Origin: Bermanella sp044597725 | Lineage (GTDB): Bacteria > Pseudomonadota > Gammaproteobacteria > Pseudomonadales > Oceanobacteraceae | Length of the DNA: 64,000 nt | NCBI RefSeq assembly: GCF_044597725.1 | Contig: NZ_CP139003.1 | Span: 3,286,001 to 3,350,000, forward strand | Reading direction: 5' to 3' | Shown: in pieces, positions 8,683-17,704 of the stretch | How positions within the stretch are numbered: position 1 is the stretch's first letter | How the letters are laid out: every line of letters begins with the position of its first letter | Made by a program: the position numbers and the translations under genes | Notes under the pieces: model-generated | Told to the model about the DNA's origin: nothing | The model's input: only the letters and a program-made list of their open reading frames with translations | Databases searched by the model: none

Positions 8683-9765
8683 TCATTTTACGCCAACTTG
8701 CGATTTATTTTCGTTTGGTAACCACCACCACGCATCGAATGTGCGCGATTCATTAATTGAAATTCGTTGACCCATTTGCGGGTAAAGCACATTAATACCT
8801 TGTTCTTGGCTTAAATTATTTACCGCTTCCATCGGTTCAAACCAAGGGTGAAAAGCTAATTTAAATGTGCCGTTATGCACAGGTAACATACGCTCACCCT
8901 GCAAGTCATTATGGCTATCTATGGTTTGCTGGGGAAATAGATGGTTATGCGCCCAGTCGGGATTATAGGCACCGTTTTCCATTATGGTTAAATCAAATGG
9001 TCCATAACGCTGACCTATTTCTTTAAAGCCCGAAAAATATCCGCTATCGCCACTAAAAAATATACGCCCTTCCGGCGCAATAATAACCCACGACATCCAA
9101 AGGGTTTCATCACGATTAAACAAACCACGTCCAGAAAAATGATTACTCGGTGTGGCAACAAATTCAAACTCATCCAGTGTAATCGATTGCCACCAATCGA
9201 ATTCTTTGACTTTATTCTCGTCTACGCCCCAATCAATTAAATATTGACTCACTTTTAACGGCACATAAAAGTGCTCTACTTTGTCGTGAATACGTTCAAT
9301 TGTATATTCATCTAAATGATCGTAGTGATCATGACTGATAAGCACCAATTTGATATCAGGCAATTCTTCTACCGAAATAGGCGGCGCGTGAAAGCGTTTA
9401 GGTCCAATCCACGAAAATGGGCTAGCGCGCTCGCCAAACATGGGGTCGGTAATAATAAACTGACCGGCCAGTTTAAATAGCACGGTGCTATGACCTAAAC
9501 GATAGACACTGCCATTGGGAGCATTGAGCAAGTCCTGCTTGCTCAAGGTTTTTATAGGTACGGGCCTTTCGGGTTCAGTATGGGGAAAGTGTGTAAACCA
9601 AAACTTTTTAATAATAGAAAAAGTCCGGCCCACACCATAGTCTTTTTCAAAGGGCTCAAGGTTTACAAATTTACCATCTTTAAAATGATCACTTTGTTGG
9701 GTTTGCTCTTTACCAGCGCAGGCAATCAAGATAACAAGCAATACCATACCTAAAGCTGCTTTCAT
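8683..9765 (-). CDS. MBL-fold metallohydrolase lipoprotein (NAPE-PLD/RomA-like)
   Basis: A 360-aa predicted lipoprotein with a metallo-beta-lactamase fold. The signal ends in the lipobox L-I-A-C (Cys16). The binuclear metal site is complete: H145-x-H147-x-D149-H150 in SHDHYDHLD, then H209 (SNHFSGRG), D240 (FSGDSG) and H297 (PVHNGT). Sequence around these, including NGAYNPDW and the TDPMFGERASPF segment, is typical of the Lactamase_B_2 group that contains NAPE-hydrolysing phospholipase D and bacterial RomA-type proteins. Likely a phosphodiesterase or hydrolase at the periplasmic face of a membrane; the substrate is unknown. It is followed by a terminator and lies 33 bases downstream of the redoxin gene, so the two may share a transcript. 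Confidence 0.85.
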   Translation of the reverse strand: MKAALGMVLLVILIACAGKEQTQQSDHFKDGKFVNLEPFEKDYGVGRTFSIIKKFWFTHFPHTEPERPVPIKTLSKQDLLNAPNGSVYRLGHSTVLFKLAGQFIITDPMFGERASPFSWIGPKRFHAPPISVEELPDIKLVLISHDHYDHLDEYTIERIHDKVEHFYVPLKVSQYLIDWGVDENKVKEFDWWQSITLDEFEFVATPSNHFSGRGLFNRDETLWMSWVIIAPEGRIFFSGDSGYFSGFKEIGQRYGPFDLTIMENGAYNPDWAHNHLFPQQTIDSHNDLQGERMLPVHNGTFKLAFHPWFEPMEAVNNLSQEQGINVLYPQMGQRISINESRTFDAWWWLPNENKSQVGVK

Positions 9766-9798
9766 TATTTAACTCTCTATCCAATTCGACTCAATTTA

Positions 9799-10332
9799 TT
9801 ATCGACCAATAAACGCCATTACGTCCTTCATGGGCATATGGTCACTGGTATCTCTTCCATACCAAACGTCAACTACTTTACCCTTTTCATCAATCAAAAA
9901 ATCCGCAGGCACCAAGCGAACGTGAGGGTTGGGTTTAGGTCGACCACCTTTAATCATGCCACGAATAATACGTGGAAGCTTAAAAAATAACGCTTTAAAC
10001 AAAGCCGATGTTGAGTGCTGTACTTCGTATTTACTATATAGCTCTAACTCTGGGTCGCTGATGAGCTTAAACGGACGTGGGTGTTTAGCCACATATTGAC
10101 GAACAATATCCGCTGGGGAACTAAAAACCGCAATAATTTCAACGTTGCGATCCTGAAATTGTTTGTACTTATTGGTTAATTCATAAAGTCGAAAATTGCA
10201 AAATGGGCAAGCAGCATCGCGGAAAAATGCCAACATGACTTTCTTACCTTTAAAGTCAGTCAAACGAATAGGATTACCGTAAATATCATCGGTAATAAAA
10301 TCAACACTGTCACAGGGGGCTACTAATTGCAT
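9799..10332 (-). CDS. Peroxiredoxin-like/AhpC-TSA family redoxin
   Basis: A 177-aa thioredoxin-fold protein of the AhpC/TSA-redoxin superfamily. Residues 42-45 form a C-P-F-C pair in FFRDAACPFCNFRL, at the N terminus of the first helix, where redoxins carry their active cysteines; a later VPADFLIDEKGKVVDVWYG is the usual cis-Pro/strand region. I chose the ATG at 10332 (GAAGGTG upstream) over an in-frame codon at 10419 because the upstream deaD terminator hairpin lies across the longer reading frame. It probably reduces peroxides or disulphides; with CPFC rather than a lone peroxidatic Cys, a disulphide reductase is possible. No signal peptide, so cytoplasmic. Confidence 0.85.
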   Translation of the reverse strand: MQLVAPCDSVDFITDDIYGNPIRLTDFKGKKVMLAFFRDAACPFCNFRLYELTNKYKQFQDRNVEIIAVFSSPADIVRQYVAKHPRPFKLISDPELELYSKYEVQHSTSALFKALFFKLPRIIRGMIKGGRPKPNPHVRLVPADFLIDEKGKVVDVWYGRDTSDHMPMKDVMAFIGR

Positions 10333-10396
10333 AAAAACACCTTCATAAATTTGCCTATTGGTACGATAGCTTAGAATATATAGATCATAGCCAGAT

Positions 10397-10433
10397 AAAA
10401 CAAAGGCCACGACTCCCATGACAGAGCGTGGCC
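10397..10433 (-). terminator. Rho-independent terminator after deaD
   Basis: On the minus strand the stem GGCCACG / CGTGGCC is followed by TTTGTTTT. It ends the helicase transcript and argues against a long start for the redoxin gene. Confidence 0.8.
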
Positions 10434-10470
10434 TTAAAGATGTATCTAATTAAGCTAGTTTAATTGTAGC

Positions 10471-12339
10471 TTAAAGAGCACTTAACGTTGGTTTACGGTC
10501 ATTTTTAGGACGACTAACATCAGAAGGCTTAGCACTTGGCTTGCCTGATGCGCGACGCTTACCCACTGGTTTACCGCTTGGCTTACCGTCTACTTTGCCT
10601 TTAGGTTTACCACCCGACTTACCTGCCGGTTTGTCGGTAAAGGTATCTAGGCTAATGGCCTTGCCACAAACACGAGTCTTCTTTAGATGATCAAGGGTTT
10701 CTTTTGGCATGCCAGAGGGTAAATCGACAGTCGCAAACGAATCATAAATTTCGATATGACCAATAAATTTGCTTTCGATATCGGCTTCGTTGGCAATTGC
10801 GCCCACAATATTGCCAGGTTTAACCCCATCTTTGTAACCAACCGCAAGGCGGAAGCGTTGCATAGCTACATCAGGGAAATCTTTAAGTGGCATTGGTGCG
10901 GTTTCTACAGGCTTATTATCACGATCACTGCGACCTTTGCGACGTTCGCCACGCTCACCGCGTTCAGCACCACGCTCAGAAGAACGCTCGGTACGTTCAC
11001 GAGTACGCTTGCGTTCTGATTCGTCAATAAATAGTGACTTATCACCCTGTGCCATTTGTGCCATAGCTGCGGCTAATTCAACCGCATCTAGGTTTTCATT
11101 TTCAGCTAATAACTCTTCAGCTATGCCTTTAAAGATTTGAATATCACGACCATTGATGAACTCTAAGGCGCGTTGCTTAAAGCGGTCACGACGTTTTGCG
11201 TTAACATCTTTTGCTGTTGGCAGTTCAATTTGAGTAATCTTTTTACGCGTAACGCGTTCGATTGTACCCAACATACGACGCTCACGCGGGCGCACAAATA
11301 AAATCGCTTCACCAGTACGACCAGCACGACCGGTACGACCAATACGGTGAACATAGGATTCAGCATCGTAAGGAATATCATAGTTAACAACGTGACTGAT
11401 ACGCTCAACGTCTAGACCACGAGCTGCAACGTCGGTTGCAACCATCATATCAATTTTGCCTTTCTTCAAACGGTCTACCGCACGCTCACGCTGTGCTTGA
11501 GCAACGTCACCGTTAAGCGCTTCACAGCGAACACCGTGGGCACGCATATACTCAGCGACTTCTTCTGTGGCTTGCTTAGTACGTACGAATACCATCATGG
11601 CATCAAAATCACTGGTTTCGGCGATACGCAATAACGCTTCATTTTTATCAGCACCTTGCACTAACCAATACTTTTGCTCAATGGAATCGTTCGTCGCCGT
11701 TTTGCTCTTAATACGTACTTCTACGGGGTTATTAAGGTGTTTATCGGCAACGGCTTTAATTTGTTTTGGCATGGTAGCACTGAACAACGCAACTTGGCGT
11801 TGACTTGGTACATGCTCAAGAATCCAATCCACATCGTCGATGAAACCCATACGTAGCATTTCGTCAGCTTCGTCTAATACAACGGCGCGAATGCCATCTA
11901 ATTTTAAGGTGCCACGACGGATATGATCCATCACTCGGCCAGGCGTACCGACAACCCACTGAGGTCCTTGCTTAAGAGCACGGAACTGAGAACCGAAGTC
12001 ACTACCACCATAAATGCTGGCAACTTTTACACCCGGAACGTGTTTGCTGTATGACTCAACCGCAACGGCAACTTGCTGCGCAAGTTCACGGGTTGGGGCT
12101 AATACAAGTACTTGAGGCTCACGTACATCGGTAGCGGTACGCGCTAAAATAGGTAACGTAAAGGCAGCGGTTTTACCGGTACCTGTTTGGGCTAAACCCA
12201 ATACATCTCTTCCCTCTAGGATATGGGGAATACTTTGTTCTTGAATAGGGCTTGGGGTTTCGTAACCCTGTTCTTCAATGGCACGAAGAAGATTAAACGG
12301 AAGGCCAAGGCTGGCGAAGCCAGTGGTCGTTTCTGACAT
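10471..12339 (-). CDS. deaD: ATP-dependent RNA helicase DeaD (CsdA)
   Basis: A 622-aa DEAD-box helicase that remodels RNA in ribosome assembly and mRNA decay, especially in the cold. It has the Q motif (GYETPSPIQ, about 25-33), motif I AQTGTGKT (50-57), PTREL, motif II DEAD (156-159), SAT (187-189) and HRIGRTGRAG near 330. After the RecA-like core come the DeaD dimerisation region, an Arg/Glu-rich linker (SERGAERGERGERR), an RNA-binding DbpA-type domain (about 480-560), and a basic Gly/Lys/Pro-rich tail of GKP repeats. I chose the ATG at 12339 (AGG 8 nt upstream, MSETTTGFASLGLP matching family starts) over an upstream in-frame codon at 12420. A long structured leader precedes it. Confidence 0.95.
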   Translation of the reverse strand: MSETTTGFASLGLPFNLLRAIEEQGYETPSPIQEQSIPHILEGRDVLGLAQTGTGKTAAFTLPILARTATDVREPQVLVLAPTRELAQQVAVAVESYSKHVPGVKVASIYGGSDFGSQFRALKQGPQWVVGTPGRVMDHIRRGTLKLDGIRAVVLDEADEMLRMGFIDDVDWILEHVPSQRQVALFSATMPKQIKAVADKHLNNPVEVRIKSKTATNDSIEQKYWLVQGADKNEALLRIAETSDFDAMMVFVRTKQATEEVAEYMRAHGVRCEALNGDVAQAQRERAVDRLKKGKIDMMVATDVAARGLDVERISHVVNYDIPYDAESYVHRIGRTGRAGRTGEAILFVRPRERRMLGTIERVTRKKITQIELPTAKDVNAKRRDRFKQRALEFINGRDIQIFKGIAEELLAENENLDAVELAAAMAQMAQGDKSLFIDESERKRTRERTERSSERGAERGERGERRKGRSDRDNKPVETAPMPLKDFPDVAMQRFRLAVGYKDGVKPGNIVGAIANEADIESKFIGHIEIYDSFATVDLPSGMPKETLDHLKKTRVCGKAISLDTFTDKPAGKSGGKPKGKVDGKPSGKPVGKRRASGKPSAKPSDVSRPKNDRKPTLSAL

Positions 12340-12385
12340 GTAATAAACCTGCTTTTTTAGGGGGAGTACTTCTGGATCGGCACAA

Positions 12386-12565
12386 CTAATATCGAGGGCG
12401 ATATTAGCTTGGTGGCGCAATCAAAATTAATCCACGTTAATTTTTGATTCCCGTCACCCTTGCACATAGGTCATTTAAGACCGACAACCGATAGGTGGCT
12501 CGCTTTACAGCCTTGCTGTTGCGAGCCTCAGTACTTGGCATCCGTCTGATGCGATATAAGTACTG
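12386..12565 (-). promoter_or_regulatory. Hairpin-rich 5' leader of deaD
   Basis: The 355 bases between tilS and the deaD start contain no gene but a series of strong inverted repeats: 9-bp stem with a 4-nt loop at 12386-12407; 12-bp stem with one bulge at 12419-12450; GGCTCGC/GCGAGCC at 12497-12527 enclosing ACAGC/GCTGT; CAGTACTT/AAGTACTG at 12529-12565 enclosing GCATC/GATGC. None has a T-run in the minus-strand direction, so they are not simple terminators. Long structured leaders are known for E. coli deaD and cold-shock genes; that this one regulates deaD is inference. It could alternatively hold a separate small RNA. Confidence 0.6.
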
Positions 12566-12694
12566 CGGCTGATACCCGATAGGACATGGGGAATTCGTAA
12601 TTTGCGGGCGCATTCTGCCAGCTTTGTTGGCAAACTACCAGCGAATATTTAAACTAATTGTTTATTTATTGTTCAGTAGTTAATCAAACCCTGA

Positions 12695-14050
12695 TTATTC
12701 GTGGCCTGTATCCAATATAACCTGCCAGCCATTAGGCTCAAAGAACCCCTCGCAAATACAGATTCCTGGTATACAAGCAATATTGCCGTCTTTTAGTAGT
12801 ATTGGCCAATAGGACCGCAACCAAGGTGGCACATGGGCCTCTTGCATGAGTTTTTTATAGCTTTTACTGGGGCGATTATGAGGCTTAATTTTCCCTTCTG
12901 GCAACGTAAACACTAGGTCGTATTGCCCGGGTTTTAAGCCTGCCACTAAGTTATCTGTGCCATGGGGTTTTGCTACGTATAGCTGTCCTATAGGCAATGA
13001 TATGGGCTCACCATTAAATACTGCATGCTCGAATGACTTAGCCACAGGTTGTGACACAAAACTGGGCAAACGGTATAAAACCTGCTGGTACCGCCCTATT
13101 TTGTGATGGCTCCAGGCAAATATGGGGCTGGCATCCTGTTTGGCGCATATCACATCGTCAATACACTGCTGCAATTGCATATGAGTCGGCAAAGGGTATA
13201 CATCTTTTTGTACCAGCCAGTGGCGAATAAGCTGCGGCATAACATGGGCAGGATAGCGGCTTAATACATCAATAGATAAACCACCTTGCGGTGTAATTGC
13301 TAGGTCAAGGGCTTCATTTAAAAACCAATGTAAGCTTTGTTGCTCGGTACGTAAGCTTTCCATGGTGGCATAAATACTTTGCTTATATTGAGGATAACGC
13401 TTTTCCAGCTGTGGCAAGATATCATTGCGCCAGAAATTACGGTCAAATTCATTACTATCATTGGAATTATCATGCACATACGTCAGGGAAAAGTGTTGTG
13501 CATATGCAAACAAGGCGTGTTTATCTACGGCTAGCAAAGGACGTTCGATACTAGCCATTCTCTGTTTATCTAATGACAACTTACGTTGTTTTGCCATGGC
13601 CATTAAACCCGTTAGACCAGAACCACGCATTAACCTTTGCATAAAGGTTTCGATTTGATCATCTTGATGATGGGCCAAAAGAAGAGACTGTTGATCTACT
13701 AGATGTTGCGCAAAAACGTTGTAACGTGCTTTACGCGCGGCTTGTTCAATACTGCCCTGCTGCTCTAATTTGATTTTTTGCGAAAACAAGGTAACACCCA
13801 GTTGATTGCAAACTTGCTGGCAATGCTGCTGCCACTGATCAGCTTGTTGATTTAGCCCATGGTTTACATGTATGGCCTGTATTTCTAATTTGTTTTTTTC
13901 AAGCCATTTAGAGTGCGAACAAGCATGTAACAACACACTGGAATCGAGACCGCCTGAATAACCCACCACAACAATTGCATGCTGAACCTGCGCAAGACAT
14001 TCATCGACTGCATGTTGAATAAGGTCTACGCTATGAGCGGTCTGCGTCAT
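12695..14050 (-). CDS. tilS: tRNA(Ile)-lysidine synthetase TilS
   Basis: TilS converts C34 of tRNA-Ile(CAU) to lysidine, switching it from Met to Ile identity. The 451-aa product begins with the PP-loop ATP pyrophosphatase signature SGGLDSS at about 32-38, followed by HVNHGL and LLAHHQDDQIETFMQRLMRGSG, both diagnostic of TilS, and ends with the C-terminal substrate-binding domain (HNRPSKSYKKLMQEAHVPPWLR). The start at 14050, with CGAGG upstream, overlaps the end of dnaE by 20 bases, so the two genes are translationally linked. In many gammaproteobacteria accA lies between dnaE and tilS; it is absent here. Confidence 0.95.
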   Translation of the reverse strand: MTQTAHSVDLIQHAVDECLAQVQHAIVVVGYSGGLDSSVLLHACSHSKWLEKNKLEIQAIHVNHGLNQQADQWQQHCQQVCNQLGVTLFSQKIKLEQQGSIEQAARKARYNVFAQHLVDQQSLLLAHHQDDQIETFMQRLMRGSGLTGLMAMAKQRKLSLDKQRMASIERPLLAVDKHALFAYAQHFSLTYVHDNSNDSNEFDRNFWRNDILPQLEKRYPQYKQSIYATMESLRTEQQSLHWFLNEALDLAITPQGGLSIDVLSRYPAHVMPQLIRHWLVQKDVYPLPTHMQLQQCIDDVICAKQDASPIFAWSHHKIGRYQQVLYRLPSFVSQPVAKSFEHAVFNGEPISLPIGQLYVAKPHGTDNLVAGLKPGQYDLVFTLPEGKIKPHNRPSKSYKKLMQEAHVPPWLRSYWPILLKDGNIACIPGICICEGFFEPNGWQVILDTGHE

Positions 14051-17000
14051 ATAAAACCTCGACGTTTTGATCACCAAACTCATGTTGTAAGCGGTAAAGT
14101 AAATCGTCGTTTGCTTCTACTTTATATTCGTTACCTAACTGTATTTTCGCTCGCGCTTGCGGGCCAATATAGTCCACCAATACTTGTGCACCATCGGGAT
14201 TAAACGGTGCAAGCTTTTCATTCATATTTTTAATTAAGTGCTTATTTATATCGGTATGATTCAAGGTTAATTTAATACCTTGAGAAAATATCGCCCGCGC
14301 TTCACTTACATCCCATAAGCTAATTAAGTTTGCGCCAAGTGAATCGTTATAGTTATCGTATTTAACCTCAACTTCCATAATCAATAAATGATCCATAAGA
14401 AGCTTGTCTTTAAAGCGCTCATAGATATCACTAAATAAACGAATGTCCATTCGTCCACTTCGATCATCTACGGTTAGGATTGCCATAGTATCACCGCGCT
14501 TGGTTTTCATTACGCGTTGATCAACAACAATACCCGCAATTTTTTGTGATTTTTTATCAGGCTGTAAGTTTGATAAACGAGTACGGGCAATATTTCTAAT
14601 CTCGGCTTCATATTCATCAAACGGATGACCCGTGACAAATAAACCCAGAGTATCTTTTTCACCTTTCAGTTTTTGCTTAGGCGTCCAATCTCTTACTCGA
14701 TGGCTATATTCATCATACGGGTTAACATTGGCTTCCTCTTCAACCGCACCAAACATATCCATCATGCCCGCTTCTGCATTTTTTGCACTTTGATCGGCGG
14801 CTTTCAATGCATCTTCAATACAGGCAAATAAAATTGAACGGTTGGGACCAATTTGGTCAAATGCGCCGCAACGGACTAATGCTTCTAACACGCGCTTGTT
14901 GAGTTTACTTTTATCGACCGATTTACAAAAATCAAAAATATCATGAAATGGGCCATGTTCTTTTCGGGCGCTAATAATCGCATCAATTGGCCCTTCACCC
15001 ACGCCTTTTACGGCACCCAAACCATAAACGATTGAGCCGGCATCATTTACTGTAAAGCCGTATTCCGATTGATTTACATCCGGCAATACCAGCTCAATTC
15101 CCATTTCTCGACATTCTTCAATGAAGATAACGACTTTGTCGGTATTTTGCATATCCGACGTCAGCACGGCAGCCATGAAAGGTGCAGGATAATGGGTTTT
15201 TAACCATAATGTTTGGTAAGACACTACCGCGTAAGCAGCCGAGTGAGATTTGTTAAAACCGTAACCTGCGAATTTTTCCACAAGGTCAAAGATTTTCATG
15301 GCAAGGTCAGGGTCATTACCTATGGATATGGCCCCTTCGCGGAAGGTTTCCCGTTGCTTCGCCATTTCTTCTGGTTTTTTCTTACCCATGGCACGGCGTA
15401 ACATGTCGGCGCCACCCAGAGTATAGCCCGCCAAGATCTGGGCAATTTGCATTACCTGCTCTTGGTAAACAATAACCCCGTAAGTAGGTTCTAGGGTTTC
15501 TTTCAGGCTATCATGCTGGTAATCGGGGTGAGGGTAAGCAACCTGTGCTCGCCCTTTTTTCCGGTTGATAAAGTCATCCACCATGCCCGACTCAAGAGGG
15601 CCCGGACGGAACAAGGCTACCAGTGCAATCATTTCTTCAATGTTATCGGGTTCGAGGCGGCGAATCAGATCTTTCATACCTCGGGATTCCAACTGGAATA
15701 CCGCTGTTGTTTTTGCTTCTTTTAATAATTTATAAGACGCAGGGTCATCTAATGGAATTTCTTCAATGCGTAAGGGCTCTTTGTTTTCTTTCGCCCTTAA
15801 TGCATTAATAGTTTTAAGCGCCCAATCGATAATGGTTAGAGTACGTAAGCCTAAAAAGTCGAACTTAACAAGCCCAGCGGTCTCTACATCATTTTTATCA
15901 AATTGCGTAACTAGGCCCGAGCCATCTTCATCACACAGGGTTGGAGAGAAGTCGGTTAGCTTGGTGGGTGCAATCACAACACCACCGGCGTGCTTACCTG
16001 TTTGACGCGTTATACCTTCAAGCTTTTCTGCCATCTCCCAAATTTCTTGGGCTTCTTCATCGCTATCAATAAATTCTACTAACGCAGGCTCTTCTTCTTT
16101 CGCTTTGGCTAACGTCATACCCGGATCGCCAGGAATTAATTTAGATAGCTTATCTGCTAAGCCGTAGCTTTTGCCTTGCACTCGCGCCACATCACGCACC
16201 ACCGCTTTTGCCGCCATGGTGCCATAGGTAACAATTTGCGATACCGCATTACGGCCATAGTTATCGGCCACATAGTTAATTACGCGGTCGCGTTTTTCCA
16301 TGCAAAAGTCGATATCAAAGTCGGGCATGGAAACCCGTTCAGGGTTCAAGAAACGTTCGAACAGTAGGTCGTATTCTAACGGGTCGATATCGGTAATTTT
16401 TTGTGCATAGGCCACAAGCGAGCCCGCACCCGAACCCCGACCAGGCCCTACAGGAATGTCATGATCTTTGGCCCACTGAATAAAGTCCATTACGATGAGG
16501 AAGTACCCGGGGAACCCCATTTGAATAATAATATTCAACTCAAAATCAAGCCGATCGAAATAGGTTTTGCGTTTTTGTTCATAGTCCGGGTCTTGCTTAT
16601 CCAATATGAACTCTAAACGCTCTTCCAAACCTTCATACGAAATTTTCTTAAAGAACTCATTTTCCGTTAATCCGTCAGGAATGGGATATTCTGGTAGGAA
16701 GTATTTGCCCAACAACACTTGAACATTGCAGCGAGTCGCAATTTCGAGGGTATTTTCGATAGCCGATGGGATATCACGAAACAGTTCGCGCATCTGATCT
16801 TGTGTTTTAAAATACTGTTGTTCGCTATAGCGGCGTTCGCGGCGAGGATCCGCTAAGCCAACCCCTTCGCCGATACAAACCCGCGCTTCATGGGCATAGA
16901 AGTCATCTTCTTCCATAAAGCGTACGTCATTGGTAGCCACTACGGGCACTTGTTTATCAGCGGCCAGCTTTAATAGTTTTTGTACCAAAGCTTCATCGCC

Positions 17001-17540
17001 GGGCCGGTCGGTACGCTGTAACTCTAAATAAAAACGGCCGGGGAAGAGTTCTAACCAACGTTCTAGACGCTGCTCAGCAAGATCAAGCTTGTCTTTAATC
17101 AGTGCCGCTTCAACATTACCTTGGCGAAAGCCCGATAAGGCAATAAGACCTTCTGATTTTTGCTCAAACCACTCAGCTTTTACTTGCGCTTTATCATGAT
17201 GTTGATTATCGGTAAAACCAGCACTAACCAACTCGGTTAAATTACGGTAACCCTGTTCTGATTGCGCAAAGAAGGTCATGTTATAAGGCTTACTGGGATC
17301 GTCTTCATTTTCGATATAAAGATCCGCAGCAATAAGGGGTTTAATACCGGCGCCTAAACAGGCAGTATAAAATTTAATCAGCGCAAACATATTGCTCTGA
17401 TCCGTAAGGGCAAGCGCAATCTGCTGATCTTCTGACGCCGATTTGATCAGCTGCTTCACCCGCACAATACCGTCCATTAGGGAGTACTCGGTATGCACCC
17501 TAAGATGAACAAATGGACTGTGTACAGATGATTGCGACAT
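14031..17540 (-). CDS. dnaE: DNA polymerase III alpha subunit
   Basis: The replicative polymerase catalytic subunit, 1169 aa from the ATG at 17540 (a TTG 18 bases upstream opens a slightly longer frame, but AGGCAGGG upstream of the ATG favours the latter). It starts with a PHP domain (FVHLRVHTEYSLMDG), has the polymerase triad motif PDFDIDF with catalytic Asp409 and Asp411, GPGRGSGAGS, and KFDFLGLRTLT for the third Asp; a helix-hairpin-helix region (GLGAVKGVGEGPI), OB fold and C-terminal tau-binding tail follow. Length agrees with E. coli DnaE (1160 aa). Divergent from the unknown gene at 17705; tilS follows with overlap. Confidence 0.98.
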   Translation of the reverse strand: MSQSSVHSPFVHLRVHTEYSLMDGIVRVKQLIKSASEDQQIALALTDQSNMFALIKFYTACLGAGIKPLIAADLYIENEDDPSKPYNMTFFAQSEQGYRNLTELVSAGFTDNQHHDKAQVKAEWFEQKSEGLIALSGFRQGNVEAALIKDKLDLAEQRLERWLELFPGRFYLELQRTDRPGDEALVQKLLKLAADKQVPVVATNDVRFMEEDDFYAHEARVCIGEGVGLADPRRERRYSEQQYFKTQDQMRELFRDIPSAIENTLEIATRCNVQVLLGKYFLPEYPIPDGLTENEFFKKISYEGLEERLEFILDKQDPDYEQKRKTYFDRLDFELNIIIQMGFPGYFLIVMDFIQWAKDHDIPVGPGRGSGAGSLVAYAQKITDIDPLEYDLLFERFLNPERVSMPDFDIDFCMEKRDRVINYVADNYGRNAVSQIVTYGTMAAKAVVRDVARVQGKSYGLADKLSKLIPGDPGMTLAKAKEEEPALVEFIDSDEEAQEIWEMAEKLEGITRQTGKHAGGVVIAPTKLTDFSPTLCDEDGSGLVTQFDKNDVETAGLVKFDFLGLRTLTIIDWALKTINALRAKENKEPLRIEEIPLDDPASYKLLKEAKTTAVFQLESRGMKDLIRRLEPDNIEEMIALVALFRPGPLESGMVDDFINRKKGRAQVAYPHPDYQHDSLKETLEPTYGVIVYQEQVMQIAQILAGYTLGGADMLRRAMGKKKPEEMAKQRETFREGAISIGNDPDLAMKIFDLVEKFAGYGFNKSHSAAYAVVSYQTLWLKTHYPAPFMAAVLTSDMQNTDKVVIFIEECREMGIELVLPDVNQSEYGFTVNDAGSIVYGLGAVKGVGEGPIDAIISARKEHGPFHDIFDFCKSVDKSKLNKRVLEALVRCGAFDQIGPNRSILFACIEDALKAADQSAKNAEAGMMDMFGAVEEEANVNPYDEYSHRVRDWTPKQKLKGEKDTLGLFVTGHPFDEYEAEIRNIARTRLSNLQPDKKSQKIAGIVVDQRVMKTKRGDTMAILTVDDRSGRMDIRLFSDIYERFKDKLLMDHLLIMEVEVKYDNYNDSLGANLISLWDVSEARAIFSQGIKLTLNHTDINKHLIKNMNEKLAPFNPDGAQVLVDYIGPQARAKIQLGNEYKVEANDDLLYRLQHEFGDQNVEVLYDADRS

Positions 17541-17704
17541 ACGACCCTGCCTAGACAAATTGGCTATAAAAACAATCAGCTATTGTAGCGACTATTAAAG
17601 CAAGAGTCTTGCACCTATGAGCCTACGGGGTGTTTGATATTCAGGCTAAAGTGTGGCGCAAATTGGCCGATAACAACACATAATGTTTATTCTATGGCCG
17701 CCAC

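Noticed and set aside
10333..10419. Longer N terminus of the redoxin
   Set aside because: The extra 29 codons run through the deaD terminator hairpin, and the ATG at 10332 has a better ribosome binding site.
12340..12420. Longer N terminus of DeaD
   Set aside because: The extra 27 codons fall in the hairpin-rich leader and have no similarity to the family; MSETTTGFASLGLP fits known starts.
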